Position numbers and translations under genes: made by a program
Part shown: piece after piece, positions 1 through 11,545 of the stretch
How positions within the stretch are numbered: the stretch's first letter is position 1
Layout: every line of letters starts with the position of its first letter
Notes under the pieces: model-generated
Told to the model about the DNA's origin: nothing
What the model saw: the letters and a program-made list of their open reading frames with translations, nothing else
Databases searched by the model: none
Assembly (NCBI GenBank): GCA_025677815.1
Contig: JAIXMP010000005.1
Location: 1,178,001 to 1,242,000 of the forward strand
Source of the DNA: Phascolomyces articulosus
Taxonomy: Eukaryota > Mucoromycota > Mucoromycetes > Mucorales > Lichtheimiaceae
Length of the DNA stretch: 64,000 nucleotides
Reading direction: 5' to 3'

Positions 1-1269
1 ATTCTGTTCCTCCTGCTTTACCTTCAGAGTTAGTTCCACCCAATGAACTTTCTTATCCAGATTATTATCCAGATTTATTTTCACCAGGAGGAACACCGAT
101 TGCACCTTCCTTCCATGATTCTGTGTTCGCCTCGCGTGCACCTCCACCACCACCTCAACCTTTTGATACTCGATCTGCATCCATGGGTGACATATTTAAT
201 GTCATGCCTTCTATGTCTTCTTCACGACTTCCTAGTGGATTTAACGCAGGTCATCGTTATTCAACCAAAACAAGCATGCTGGACATGGATCTTCCCAAAT
301 CACCTACAGAACATACGAATAGTAATGTCTTTGGTGCTCCCATGTTTTTACCACCTCCACCTCCTTCTCAACAGCAACAATCATCTTCATCATCTACTCC
401 TACACCTACATCTATACCTACATCTTCTTCACAACAATTACCTCATGTGAGCATGAGTTCTACGAATTCAACTAACATTGCTAATTCATTCCTTTCTCAG
501 CACCAGCATCCTACTGCACTACAACCATTACCTCCACCATCTCAACAGCAGCAACAACAATCGCATCATCATCCACATCATCAACAACAGCATCAGCATC
601 CACAACAATTTTCATCACCTCCACCTCCCACAGGCCTCAATAGTGTATTAGAAGAAGTTTATCCACTTCAATTACCAGATCCTGAAAATAATAACATTAA
701 TCATGACTTATCTTCTCGTTTAGGTGGATTAACGATTAGTACATCATCCACCCTCAACAACTCTAATAATAATAACGGATTGGCATCACCCGGTATGACA
801 TCACCAACTGGATTTCGTAGTTTTGGATCATTAGGTGTCAATACCAATCCAGCAGATCAAAATCCACCTTGTAACACGTTGTATGTTGGTAATTTACCTC
901 CAAATGCAAGTGAAGAAGAATTAAAGAATATGTTTTCATCTTGTATTGGATATCAACGTCTTAGTTTTCGTAATAAATCTAATGGGCCTATGTGTTTTGT
1001 GGAATTTGAAGATATTTCATGTGCCACACAAGCTATGCAAGATCTTTATGGGAACCCTTTGAGTAATTCTGTCAAAGGTGGCATTCGACTTTCATTCAGC
1101 AAGAATCCATTGGTAATGTATATTCCTTATCCTTTGTGATTACTCCTTAAAAGTTTAATACGATTATTAAAAGGAGGGGAAATGGGATGTTTATTTGATA
1201 TTAATATATGATATTGAAATATTTATATAATAGGGTGTGCGTCAAAACATTTCAGCTTTGGATCAATAA
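1..1269 (+). CDS. Whi3-like RNA-binding protein, RRM domain (5' partial)
   Basis: The reading frame is already open at base 3, so the start lies left of the window. Two exons: 3-1112 and 1234-1269, joined by a 121-nt GT-AG intron; the last exon adds [11 protein letters not shown] and a stop. A single RRM sits at the C-terminus (about nt 875-1112), with RNP2 LYVGNL and RNP1 MCFVEF. It ends in [16 protein letters not shown], which closely resembles the C-terminal RRM of yeast Whi3. Upstream the protein is disordered: Pro runs, a Gln/His tract near nt 541-610, and Ser/Asn-rich stretches, resembling the Q-rich prion-like region of Whi3. Family knowledge: Whi3 proteins bind mRNAs such as G1 cyclin transcripts and form condensates that affect the cell cycle and hyphal growth. 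The target mRNAs here are unknown. The RRM family assignment is firm; true orthology to Whi3 is inferred. Confidence 0.85.
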
Positions 1270-1722
1270 CTTCTTTTTTTCTCTTTTTATCACTCAATTA
1301 CTACATTTATTATAACAGCACTTATTACAAACACTTACAAAACAACACATTCACTCACTTTACACACTTACAACATTTTTCTTTTTATATATTTTCAATC
1401 CAATTCAAATCAACTAATTTATATAATACAAACAACAAAAAAAAAACCACGATAAAAAATACATAAGCAACAAAAAAAACACTCTCTCTCGCACGCACAC
1501 GCACACGCACACGCACACACTACTAACAGTTACTAACAGTTAACAGCCATTATTATTATTACTACTACTACTATTATTATATCATATATAAATTTGCATC
1601 ATGTACACAACAACAAAACAACGAACGTAAAAAAAATCCGTCTCTTCTCTCTCTCAAACAACTTTTACACACAATAAGCTTTTCCTCCCCTTTCCCCTAC
1701 TATATACTATATTATTTTTCTA

Positions 1723-1753
<31 letters not shown>

Positions 1754-2215
1754 ATTTTATATTTTATTATTATATATTTCATGTCTCCAATTTCCATCTT
1801 TTCCCTTCTTCCCTCATATTATTAACGAAATATTTTATTCATACTACCAACATTTCAATACATTTAAATATATATTATACATATTCTTATTCTTATATTC
1901 TATATATTGTCTATTCAAAATTATATGGAATAGATATCTTAGTATACCTTTATAAGGTTGTCGGGTTAAACGCCTTTTACAGATAGACAGTAGAATCATA
2001 AGAAAGAAAAAAAGTGAATAGAGTTTTCCATAAATTTTTTGGTTGGAATATCACTACCATAAGTGTAATATATATAATATAAAAGCCCACTTTTCTTCTC
2101 TTTTTTTTTTCTCCCTCCCTTTTCCCTTCCCTTTCTTCTTGTTATTACTAAACCCATCCATATATTGATATATAAATATATAATATAAAGAAATAAGAAA
2201 AAGAAACAACCGCCA
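1270..2215. other. AT-rich intergenic gap with simple repeats
   Basis: Gap between the Whi3-like gene and the phosphodiesterase gene. It holds a CA/GC-rich simple repeat at about 1492-1520, a tandem TTACTAACAG-type repeat at about 1523-1545, and a (TAT)n run at about 1720-1750. I see no convincing coding sequence. The CT-rich stretch at 2095-2140 probably belongs to the leader or promoter of the downstream gene. Confidence 0.6.
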
Positions 2216-4423
2216 ATGCAGAATGACCGCAATCCATTGTTAGGGACTCAACGCGACGATAGCAGCGACGACGACGATAATAATAATACTACTACTACAG
2301 CTATTCCCACCTTTTCAGTCCCTCCACTTAAACCTAGACCTCAAGATGACTACCATCATAGTAACAATAATAATAACCATGCGTCAGGATCTCGACATAG
2401 CGATGAAGACGACGATGACGATGATGATACCAATCAAGAAGAACGACGATTATTGAGTGGTCATGATAATGGAAATAATAATGACAACAATAATAATATT
2501 AATAATAATGCCAATGACACTCAAACAGAACGAAGAGCGCCAGAACCAATGGAAGTGCACGATTCAAACGATGATCCTCCTATAATGACATCGAAATGGG
2601 TATGCGTTTTTTGTTTATGCAAAAGAGATATCTCTTTTCCTCCAACAGCAAATATTCCCTTTTTCCCCAGCTCAACCTTATACATTCGTTGCGGTAGACA
2701 CACAGACGATATGATATGCAATATCGAGATATCTATAGAGTCTATACTAATGTGGACTTTTTTACAATATGAATCACCATACATTTTAGGATAATCCAAT
2801 GTGGCGCTATCCATTATTAGCAGCCTTCTTTGCTCTGTTTTTATTAATGTTCAAAGTGGTATTCCTTATTGTCCTTCACAGTGAAATGATTGAACGGGGC
2901 CCCGACCGTGTTTTATTTAATGGAACAGAATATTTTGACCCGTTGGTTGTTTTGGTCTCCTTGGATGGGTTTCGAGAAGATTATTTACATCGTAATATTA
3001 CACCCAATTTATTACGGTTTGGTATGATATTTTTTTTAAAAATAAATGTGGCCAAGTTTTTTTTTAAAAAAAAGAAAAAAAGTATACTTGGAAAGAAAAA
3101 TGGCTGATTCACTCTATATTTGTTTAGCTGCAAATGGAATGCGTGCAGAATATATGCATCCCGCATTTCCCGTATGTATTCTTTATTGATATCATTTGAA
3201 AAGGATAAGTGAATGGCTAACTAATATATGCTGCTTGTTATTATTATAGTCTGTCACGTTCCCAAATCATTGGACATTAGCTACAGGCTTACATCCAGAA
3301 TCACACGGTATTGTTGCCAACGAATTTTATGATCCAGTCATAAAGAAAGAATTTTCAATATCAGATGATGACCCTCGATTCTGGCAAGGAGAACCGGTAA
3401 AGTGAATTTTTAATCATGCATGGGATCTACAAATATCACAATATAGAGGAACATCATAAAATATCCAGGGTTACTATATATACATATTTCTAAAACGTGG
3501 CAAAAATTTAGATATGGATGACGGCCAAACGACATGAAAAAGAATCAGCCGTCATCATGTGGCCTGGATCCATGATTACTGGATTAAAACCAGAACGAGT
3601 GATTCCATTTAATGATACGATGTTACCCAGAGAAAAAATCGACATTGCATTAGATTGGATTGATTTACCAAGAGAAAAACGACCAAATTTCATTGGTGTC
3701 TATATTCAACAAGTCGACGAAAACGGTCATCGTTACGGTCCTGATGGCCCTGACATGAAAAAGGCGATTATTGATATGGATCGTGCGATGGGACATTTAT
3801 GGGAAGGATTAGGGAACCGTAATTTGTTGGGACGTGTTCATGTAGTGATTGTCAGTGATCATGGTATGGCAGAAACGGATCGTTCTCGGGTCATTTATTA
3901 TGATGATATATTATCTTCTGAATCGCGAAGCTGGCTACGCGAACGAGAAGCTGGTCCTCTCCTTGGTTTACGACCCAAACACGATGCACCCAAACAGGCA
4001 GTGGAGCAAATATACCAAGAACTTTATAATTATACACAAACCCATCCAGATCCTCATTTCCAAATTTATCGTCGAGAAGAGGTCCCTTTGCGTTTTCATT
4101 ATAATAACAACGATCGTATTGCACCTATTGTGGCGATCCCCGATGTTGGGTATGTGATGGTGGATCACGAACGTTGGCACCCAAAATCAGCGCATGAACA
4201 ATTTTCTCCACATGGTATTCATGGATATGATAATTTGGCCACGGAAATGCGGTCTATTTTTATGGCGTATGGTCCGGTGATTGATATGACGTATGGTCGA
4301 AGGTCGGTCGTAGCTCCCTTTTTTAATACTGAAGTATATAGTTTTGTTTGTGAACTACTGAATATTGATGCAAGTCCAGTTCAAAATGGTACAATGAATG
4401 GACAATTTGTTCGTATTCGGTGA
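2216..4423 (+). CDS. Ectonucleotide pyrophosphatase/phosphodiesterase, type II membrane protein
   Basis: Five exons (2216-2599, 2790-3021, 3128-3171, 3250-3396, 3512-4423) give 572 residues, with all junctions phase-consistent. Residues 1-130 are an Asn/Asp-rich, probably cytosolic tail. A hydrophobic segment at about 136-158 is a single signal-anchor. The alkaline-phosphatase-fold catalytic domain follows: metal ligand Asp187 in LVSLDGF, and the nucleophile Thr223 in VTFPNH. Further metal sites are in DENGHRYGPDGP, VSDHGM and HGIHGYDN. This matches NPP family enzymes such as yeast Npp1/Npp2, which hydrolyse extracellular nucleotides and phosphodiesters for phosphate scavenging. The domain should face the vacuole lumen, ER lumen or cell exterior. 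The 44-nt third exon is unusually small but carries conserved sequence (AANGMRAEYMHPAFP). Confidence 0.9.
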
Positions 4424-4743
4424 TGATGTTACATTAAATTATACTTTTTTTCCTCTCTCTCACTCGCCCTTATTCATTTTTGTAACTTTTTTTTTTCTTT
4501 TCCAAATAATTTAAATACACTTCCCGTCATTTTATATACATATATATACATAAAAAATAGTATTTTCTCTTATTCATGTTCAAGCACTTAGCATATCCTT
4601 TTTTAAGAGTTTAGAAAAACTAGAATGTTAAATTTATTTCCATATGTAAAAATGTGCTTGTTGCGTTAAAAAGGAACAAAATAGATCGGGTTGAACATAA
4701 ACTCATACGTAGATTGAATAAGGTCACTAGGGTAAGGACGGTT
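4424..4743. other. Convergent 3' intergenic region
   Basis: Tail-to-tail spacer of about 320 bp between the phosphodiesterase (+) and the unrecognised gene at 4744-6238 (-). It is T-rich just after the phosphodiesterase stop. No coding signal seen. Confidence 0.6.
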
Positions 4744-6238
4744 TTATAAAAAAAGGACATAAATATAATTGTTCCTTATACTCATAATAGTGAGAAACAA
4801 TTTTAATTGAGTAGTTATATTTAAAAGTGATGGATGTGATTTCATAGATGTTGGTGCTGTTCCTTGGTTATCATATAAACTGTTGTGGCCAATAAAGTCT
4901 TTATCTTTTTCCTCCTTCGAATGCTGCTGTTTTCGTTGCATATATCTATCGATAACACGATTGATATTCGTGGGCAATCGTATGCCAGGTAATTGATCAT
5001 CGTCGCCTACTGGTGGCCAAGTCATCGTATCACCAATATTCATCACTGGGGAATCTTTAGAATTGTTCTTCACATCGTGGATGGCTGTTGTATCATTAAC
5101 ATCATGATCAAGCTGCTCAATAATAATATCCATAAACGGAGTATTATTGGTAAATTTGTTAGTATATTGTTTTTGGTCATTGAACTTGTATATACGTGGT
5201 GAATATTTATCATCTGCTGTGACAATGAAAGATGTTTTCTTTGTTCTACAACGGTTCTTGTCATAATCAATATACACTTTGTCATCAAAAGTGATCCAAT
5301 ATACTGGCATATAAAGTGCTGTATATTCAAACTGGAGGACATCCCAATCGTACACTTTCCAATGGTATTTAGGTGATGTCAACAGATGATAGTGCTTCGA
5401 GGTATTGATACTAGGACTGAGATTGTGTAATAATCTGCTAGTATTACAGCCCGGTAAATAATTGTTACTATGAAAAAAATCTTTCATAAATCCGAAATCT
5501 GATTTTTTCGTTGGAGGACTCGTATTGAACTTGATCGTCTTGACGTCTTTTGGCTGTTTTTGTTGCTTTTACTGCCGTTCTTGGAGATTAAACTGTTACT
5601 ACTATCATCGCCCATATTATCCGTGATATGGTTGAATGAAACACCTTTTTTGTACATGGCAATCCAATCTTCTGGATCAAATGGATGCGGGTTCAAGTGA
5701 CGGAAACGTGTTGATTTATTACCAGACCGATAGCCATAATCCAGTGTGACACTCGTTGTCAACGTTTTCCTATAATTCATATCTTGTAAATGGATTAAAA
5801 GTGTCGCCATGTATGCATAGGTTGGCAACTGTAGCTTGAAAACGCGCGGTTTATGGAGGTACAATAAACGAAGGTGCTATATTCTTGATATCACTATTAA
5901 TGTTCTACATATATATATATATATCATAGAAGAAGAAAAAAGTCAACTAGTGTCGATCTCTACAAAGTAGTTACTCAATTGCTAATATTATTATACTTTA
6001 CCTGGGCATAGATATTGTCATAATGATACAAGGATAACCTGTCACGCTTATCTGAAGCAATCTCGAGTGCTTTCTTTTCCGTCAACAAAAATGGTAATGA
6101 TGTGATAATAGAATTCTTCGTCATAGAATCAGTCCCATAATAACGACTGGGTCGAAATCCATATCGAAGAATAGGATTCAGAAATAACGATGATGATCGA
6201 TGGTGGATAGAAATAGTAGTAGCAGTAAACGAAAGCAT
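4744..6238 (-). CDS. Unrecognised protein, possible mitochondrial presequence; frame break near 5560
   Basis: Exon 1 runs 6238-6002 and exon 2 starts at 5876; both junction phases agree. The N-terminus (MLSFTATTISIHHRSSSLF, then NPILRYGFRPSRYYG) is rich in Ser, Arg and aromatics with no acids for over 35 residues, which suggests mitochondrial import. The frame from exon 2 runs through a Ser/Asn/Lys linker and stops at 5484-5486. A second frame, shifted by one base and open from about 5569, continues with KQPKDVKTIKFN into a 247-residue C-terminal part ending at 4744. The simplest reading is one missing A in the AAAAA run near 5555, or a small intron that I could not place. The C-terminal part contains WKVYDWDVLQFEYTALYMPV and other aromatic motifs. 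I do not recognise the family. The gene is head-to-head (153 bp) with the LYR gene. Confidence 0.55.
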
Positions 6239-6391
6239 GACTTTGAAAATTACTAAGCTCACTTACTTGGTCGGTTTATATATTAATCCATTGACATGTA
6301 TTATCCAATAGGAACACTTTAATTCATTATCCCATTGAGCCATCCATACAGAATTTTAAAGTTTCCTCCCCTTTTCTAGAAAAATAACACA
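6239..6391. promoter_or_regulatory. Short bidirectional promoter region
   Basis: Only 153 bp separates the start codons of the minus-strand gene (6238) and the plus-strand LYR gene (6392), so both promoters must lie here or overlap the transcripts. No clear TATA box was seen. Confidence 0.5.
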
Positions 6392-7674
6392 ATGACATTG
6401 GCGTTCCTTGGTGTACATAAAAGAATTATTGTAGAAGCACGATGCCTGGTATGTAAAGCTATAGATGGCAAATGGAGATTAACTTTGAAGAGGAAGAGAA
6501 ATTATTGAATACCCACTTCTTTATTTATTTCTACATGAACTACAAATAAATAGACTCTTGATTTATATAGATCGTTATTAAGATCGGCGCGACAATTTAA
6601 AAAACCAAATCAACAAAAGTTTCTTTTAGATACGATCCGTGAACGATTTCGATTCCATAAACACGAAAGTTCACGTCCACGTGTATTGGCATTACTTCGA
6701 GAGGGTAATGAGGTATACAAACATATGTTGATTGAAATTGAAAAAAAGTATCTTTTAAACAAAAATATTAATGTAAATACTTCTTAGGCTTTACGAATAT
6801 TAGAAGAAACACCAAGTAATACAGTCTATATGGAACGCATCAATGCGATGGTTAATGCAGAAATTGGACCTTTAAAACATTCGGTGGAGAGGGTAAAAAA
6901 AAAAAGCTACAGTCATCTTGGGAGAGATACATTGAATAAAGATCAAGTGGAACTGACACTTATTATTATTTTTTGATAGCTTCGACGTATCCCCGATGTA
7001 AAATAAATAAATAAAAAAACAAAGAATCAAATGACCCTATCTTGTCATTGGTTATTAATGGTCCTTTATATATTTATACATAGTTGAAAAAACGAGCTCT
7101 TGCTGCCAATGATCTAAGATCCAGAGCATCCAAACGTCGTCACCATGATAAAGGCAGTCGTATCCATGGTTCCGATACGGTTCGTGCATTAGCGCGCATT
7201 CCTGAATCATTGTCAAGCTGTACTCATCTTGAAATAGAAAAGCCTCAAAAACGAACAAAAATGTCAAAACGTAAACCTTATCAAATTGTAAAAACGGTCG
7301 TGACACAAGGTTTTTCATTCAATAGATTACGTGGATGGCGACAACCAGTTAAAACAGCCATGATGCTTAAAAATAGAACGAAAAAACTACAACAATGGAC
7401 AGATCAACAGCAGCAGATAGATTCCTTCTTGGATATTCTTCGACACGAGCAAGTATTTTATGATCATTTGGGTATCAAGGAAGACCAACAGGAATATGGT
7501 AAGTGTCAGGACAAATGAAGATTAACGTCGTGTGTTTATATAGATAAACTTTATATACTTATAAACTATCGTTATTTAGCACATTCATTGTTGGATGCAC
7601 GGTCTCATTATAAGACACTTCGATTAAGAAGGGTGGCTCACCACTTTGAAAATAACGGCACCACATCAGCATAA
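6392..7674 (+). CDS. LYR-motif protein, Cup1-like (probably mitochondrial)
   Basis: Exons 6392-6448, 6554-6712, 6788-6892, a predicted 18-nt microexon at 6980-6997, 7084-7498 and 7580-7674 give 282 residues. Exon 2 opens with TLDLYRSLLRSARQF, a classic LYR tripeptide followed by the Leu/Arg/Phe pattern of Complex1_LYR helices, and continues RERFRFHKH. The rest is basic (KKRALAAND, KRKPYQIVK) with a helical Gln-rich segment near the C-terminus. LYR proteins bind mitochondrial acyl-carrier protein and act in Fe-S delivery or complex assembly. The longer fungal Cup1-type LYR proteins have a similar layout, so I favour that subfamily without certainty. Exon 1 (MTLAFLGVHKRIIVEARCL) fits in phase but has no independent support. 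If the microexon is skipped, the protein lacks LRRIPD and stays in frame. Confidence 0.75.
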
Positions 7675-7891
7675 AGGAAGAGAGGAGTAGAGGGGTTATG
7701 TTTTATTTTATTTTGCATGGGTTCAACGATGGTATATCCACACTCTATTTGTTGTATCGGACTTTTTTTTAATATTCGACTTTTGCATGAAAATCCACAA
7801 TTTTGTTTTTTCACATTTCTTTTCCAACCAACCCCATTTACCCTTTTTTATATTTCTTTATTAAACAATTCAACATAAAAAACAAATCAAT

Positions 7892-9609
7892 ATGGTACGA
7901 ATAGCACCCAAAGCCATTCCACTCTCAGGTCCTATTGGTGGTACTCCTGAACAAGAAGACTATCTTGAAAAGGTTGTCAAAGAATTTACTATTACACCCA
8001 ATTATCTCGAAAAAATATGTGCTCGCTTCATGTCAGAAATGACAAAAGGGCTTGATAATGAAGGTCAAACACTTGCCATGATTCCCTCTTATGTAGAAGG
8101 CCGTTTAACAGGTAAATAATAATAATAATAATTTTTGTTATTGATATGAGTCTTATATATGAATCATTAAAATGGGTGTCTATGACGAATATAGGTCAGG
8201 AAAAAGGACATTTCCTTGCATTGGATTTAGGTGGAACCAATCTTCGAGTTGTACTGGTTACTTTGGAAGGTGATGGAAAATACAAAACAAAATCATCCAA
8301 ATCACGAGTGACAGATGAACTTAAAACAGGTCCTATGCGAGATTTGTGTGGTAAATATATACCATTTATCATTGTTTACTATGAATGTATATGGGTATTT
8401 ATAGGCTAATTTCAATGTATATAAAATAGATTATATTGCAGATTGTGTTGATGAATTTTTGATAGAAGAAGGTTTAAGTAATGCAGAAACTACATTGTTT
8501 CTTGGCTATACGTTTTCTTTTCCAGTTCTTCAATCCAGAGTAAGTTCTGTTTTATCATAATATAAAACGTTGTGTTTGTATCTGTCAAGTATGTGTGGAG
8601 AATATTGTTCTTATTTCATAATTTTAATATTTAGATCAATCGTGGTTTATTAAAATCATGGACAAAAGGTTTCAATTGTTCGGGCGCTGTCGGCAAGGAT
8701 CCCGTTATGTTATTACAAGACTCTCTTCTTCGCAAGAATGTTCCCATCAAAGTAGCTGCTCTTGTTAACGATGCTGTCGGTACCCTTTTATCCAACGCTT
8801 ACCAAAAACCGGAGACAAGTGTTGGTCTCATTTTGGGTACAGGTTCCAATGGAGGATATATTGAAAAAATGGAAAGGATTGGCAAATGGAAAGGTGGTGA
8901 AACCACCAGTGACGAAATGATTATCAATATGGAATTTGGTGCTTTTGACAATGAACGGGTTGTTTTACCAGTGACTCAATATGACAACAAGGTCGATCGT
9001 CTATCGATTAACCCTCATTGCCAAATCTATGAAAAAATGATATCTGGCATGTATTTGGGTGAAGTGACACGCAATGTATTACTGGACATGATTGATCGAG
9101 AACTTTTGTTTGGTCCAGACAATGGCAATTATGATTTGAAAGCATTCTCCACTGAATTGTCGGGTCATTATGCGTTTGAAACATCTCACATGTCCACCAT
9201 TGAAGCGGATGGTTCACCTGACTTGACACGCACCAAAGAAGTCCTTGATCTCAATTTGAATTTACGAGATATTAACACAGTGGAAAGTAAAATAATCAAA
9301 CGCGTATGTGAAGTAGTAGGGACACGCGCAGCTCATTTGGCAGGTGCTGCTATTGCAGGCATTGTACGACATTGTGAGATTTCTCCAGAAGAAGGCACTG
9401 ATGTGGGTATTGATGGATCCTTGTATGAATTTTATCCTTCCTTTGAAGATAGGATCTATGAAGCATTGGCGATATTGTTACCAGACCACAAAGATGTTCG
9501 AAAGACCGTGAGATTGGGTCTCGCCAAGGATGGTAGCGGTGTAGGTGCTGCATTAACTGCTTGTGTAGCAGCACAAATGGAAAGTCGTAAAAAGGGTACC
9601 ATCGCATGA
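7892..9609 (+). CDS. Hexokinase
   Basis: Four exons (7892-8111, 8195-8350, 8430-8539, 8635-9609) encode 486 residues, the usual length for fungal hexokinases. The phosphate-binding loop ALDLGGTNLRV lies near residues 81-92. The substrate signature LGYTFSFPV is at the end of exon 3, KGFNCSGAVGKDP in exon 4, and the catalytic Asp at about 208 in LVNDAVGTLL. GLILGTGSNGGY, INMEFGAFD and SGMYLGEVTRN follow, and the C-terminal ATP site is GIDGSLYEFYPSFEDR. The enzyme phosphorylates glucose and other hexoses with ATP in the cytosol, the first step of glycolysis. All key residues are present, so it should be active. Sequence alone does not say whether it also acts in glucose signalling. Upstream (7760-7890) is T-rich and CA-rich leader sequence. 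Confidence 0.96.
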
Positions 9610-10036
9610 TGAAATATGTGTTCGTGTTTGATTGCACATCAAAAAATAAAATCTAGCTTGATTTTACTATTATTATGACTATTATAAAAACAAATAAATA
9701 ATAAAAACAATAAAAATAATAAAAATAAACTGGGAAATTGATTGAAGCCTTACATCTCATTTAACACTTAAAAAAACATTGTCCAAAAAAGGAAATTCCA
9801 TCTAGTTTGATTTTTTGGATGAATCATAAAAATAGGTTTTTTTTTGGCTCTAGATAGTTTGGGTAGTAAAATCAATAATGGAAAGAGGAAAACAATCCAT
9901 GAATGGGATCCAAAATAAAAAAAAATGTTGTATTATGAAATAAAGATATATTTTTGTTCATTATTCTTTTTCTCTTTTTCATTTTCTTATTTTGCAATTC
10001 TTATATACACATCATCAGAAGAAGAAAATAATAGCC
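9610..10036. other. Intergenic region, hexokinase to DUF4203 gene
   Basis: AT-rich gap of 427 bp with repeated AATAAAA-type runs just after the hexokinase stop (9645-9730), likely containing its polyadenylation signals. No coding signal seen. Confidence 0.6.
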
Positions 10037-11545
10037 ATGCTAAATCGATCACTTTCTATAATATTATTCTTTGTTCTCATCTTAGTTTCACATATCAATG
10101 CCTATGTCATTCTTCGACCTACACCTTCATTTGATCCCAATGCAATCAGCCCATCTATAGCTTCACCAACAGAAGCTCCACATCTTCAAAGGAAACGAAT
10201 TGTGAAACGCGCCAATGTTCAAGAAACCCTTAGTTTATATCAAGATTGGGCCAAAGATTGTAGTGATGATAATGAAGATGACCAAGGCGGTGATGTTGCT
10301 AGAAATCAAAATCTTCGACAATTATGGCAAACAGTCACTGTCTACTGTGGTAATAATCATGTAAAGACGATCACCAAAACACGTACAGAAACAGCAGTAG
10401 CAACAGAAACAGTTTCATCGGGCCATGATGATGACGATGACGTTAAATGCGATGATCAATGTTGGAGTGACTACTTGTGGCGTAAGTGTTAACTTTTTTA
10501 TTATTATTATAAACGTATAGTAATAAATCTGATGGTAGACAGCGGCGATAAATTGAATTGTTTTTTGGTAACTAAATCAATCATTATTGAAAAATAGACA
10601 CCTATGGCTATGGAATTTCTGTTGCCCAAGGATTTACTGGTATTACTTGCATTCTCATTGGCTTGTACTTTATGATATTTGGTTATCGTTACTTCCGTCC
10701 TACCCTTGGTCTTGTTGGTTTTGTCTTTTTCGGTGAGTAAATCTGTTGCATAGCACCCTTATACTTAAAAATAAAAACTCATAAATTATTTTCTCCATTT
10801 TTTATAGCACTCATGGTTTGGGTTGGTTTGGTGAACAATGAACCTGTTTATGGATATCCTCACACTGAAATTGTTTATATTTGTGTCAGCATTGGTCTTG
10901 GTATACTAGGTGGTATTCTATTTATGTTCTTCTACCCTCTAGGTTTATATTTTGTTGGTGGTAAGTAATTTTTTTTCATCTACCTCTTATTTCGAATCGA
11001 GTAAAGTAAAGAATTGTGATGATTACTCATATAATATATTTATAGCACTTGCTGGATTATTTTTTGCTGTTTACATTATGTCATGGCAAGAAAGTTTGGT
11101 GATTCAAATTGTAAGTAGTTACTTTCTTTTTTTTTACATTTGAAACAACAAATTGCTCATTTTTATATACTGGACTATATAGAAAGTAGCACGTATTTGC
11201 TTCATCATTGGTGTGGGCGTATTATTCATCATATTTGTGATACTGTTCGAAAGTTATGTCATTATCTTTTCAACATCCTTTACCGGTGCCTATCTATTTA
11301 TTTTGGGTCTGGATTTTTTTGCTCATACAGGCTTTATTAACGCCTTGCTTCTCATTTTTGATGGGAATCCGAATCATTATAATGCCTATATTATGAATAG
11401 GCCAGTAATTGTCATGCTAGCATTTGTGGTTGTACTCACATTATTTTCAGCTGGAGGACAATATTACTGGAATTTGATCAAAGAGAAACGTTGGTTTGGT
11501 GTCAATGCAGTAAAGGAAGAAGCAAAACCTCCAGCTGAAAAATAA
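10037..11545 (+). CDS. DUF4203 / TMEM198-like seven-helix membrane protein
   Basis: Five exons (10037-10481, 10598-10732, 10808-10960, 11046-11110, 11183-11545) give 386 residues. An N-terminal signal peptide (LSIILFFVLILVSHINA) precedes about 125 residues of lumenal/extracellular sequence with an Asp-rich patch (GHDDDDDVKCDD) and four Cys. Seven hydrophobic segments follow, starting with GFTGITCILIGLYFMIFG and GYRYFRPTLGLVGFVFF. The tail is basic (IKEKRWFGVNAVKEE). Signal peptide, ectodomain and Gly/aromatic-rich helices match the TMEM198/TM7SF3 (DUF4203) family; fungal members have no settled function. Start choice: the ATG at 10037 directly precedes the signal peptide. Intron positions fall between or at the edges of helices. 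Confidence 0.85.

Noticed and set aside
2790..3110. Separate small gene starting at the ATG of 2799
   Set aside because: It is exon 2 of the phosphodiesterase; phases join it to exon 1 and exon 3.
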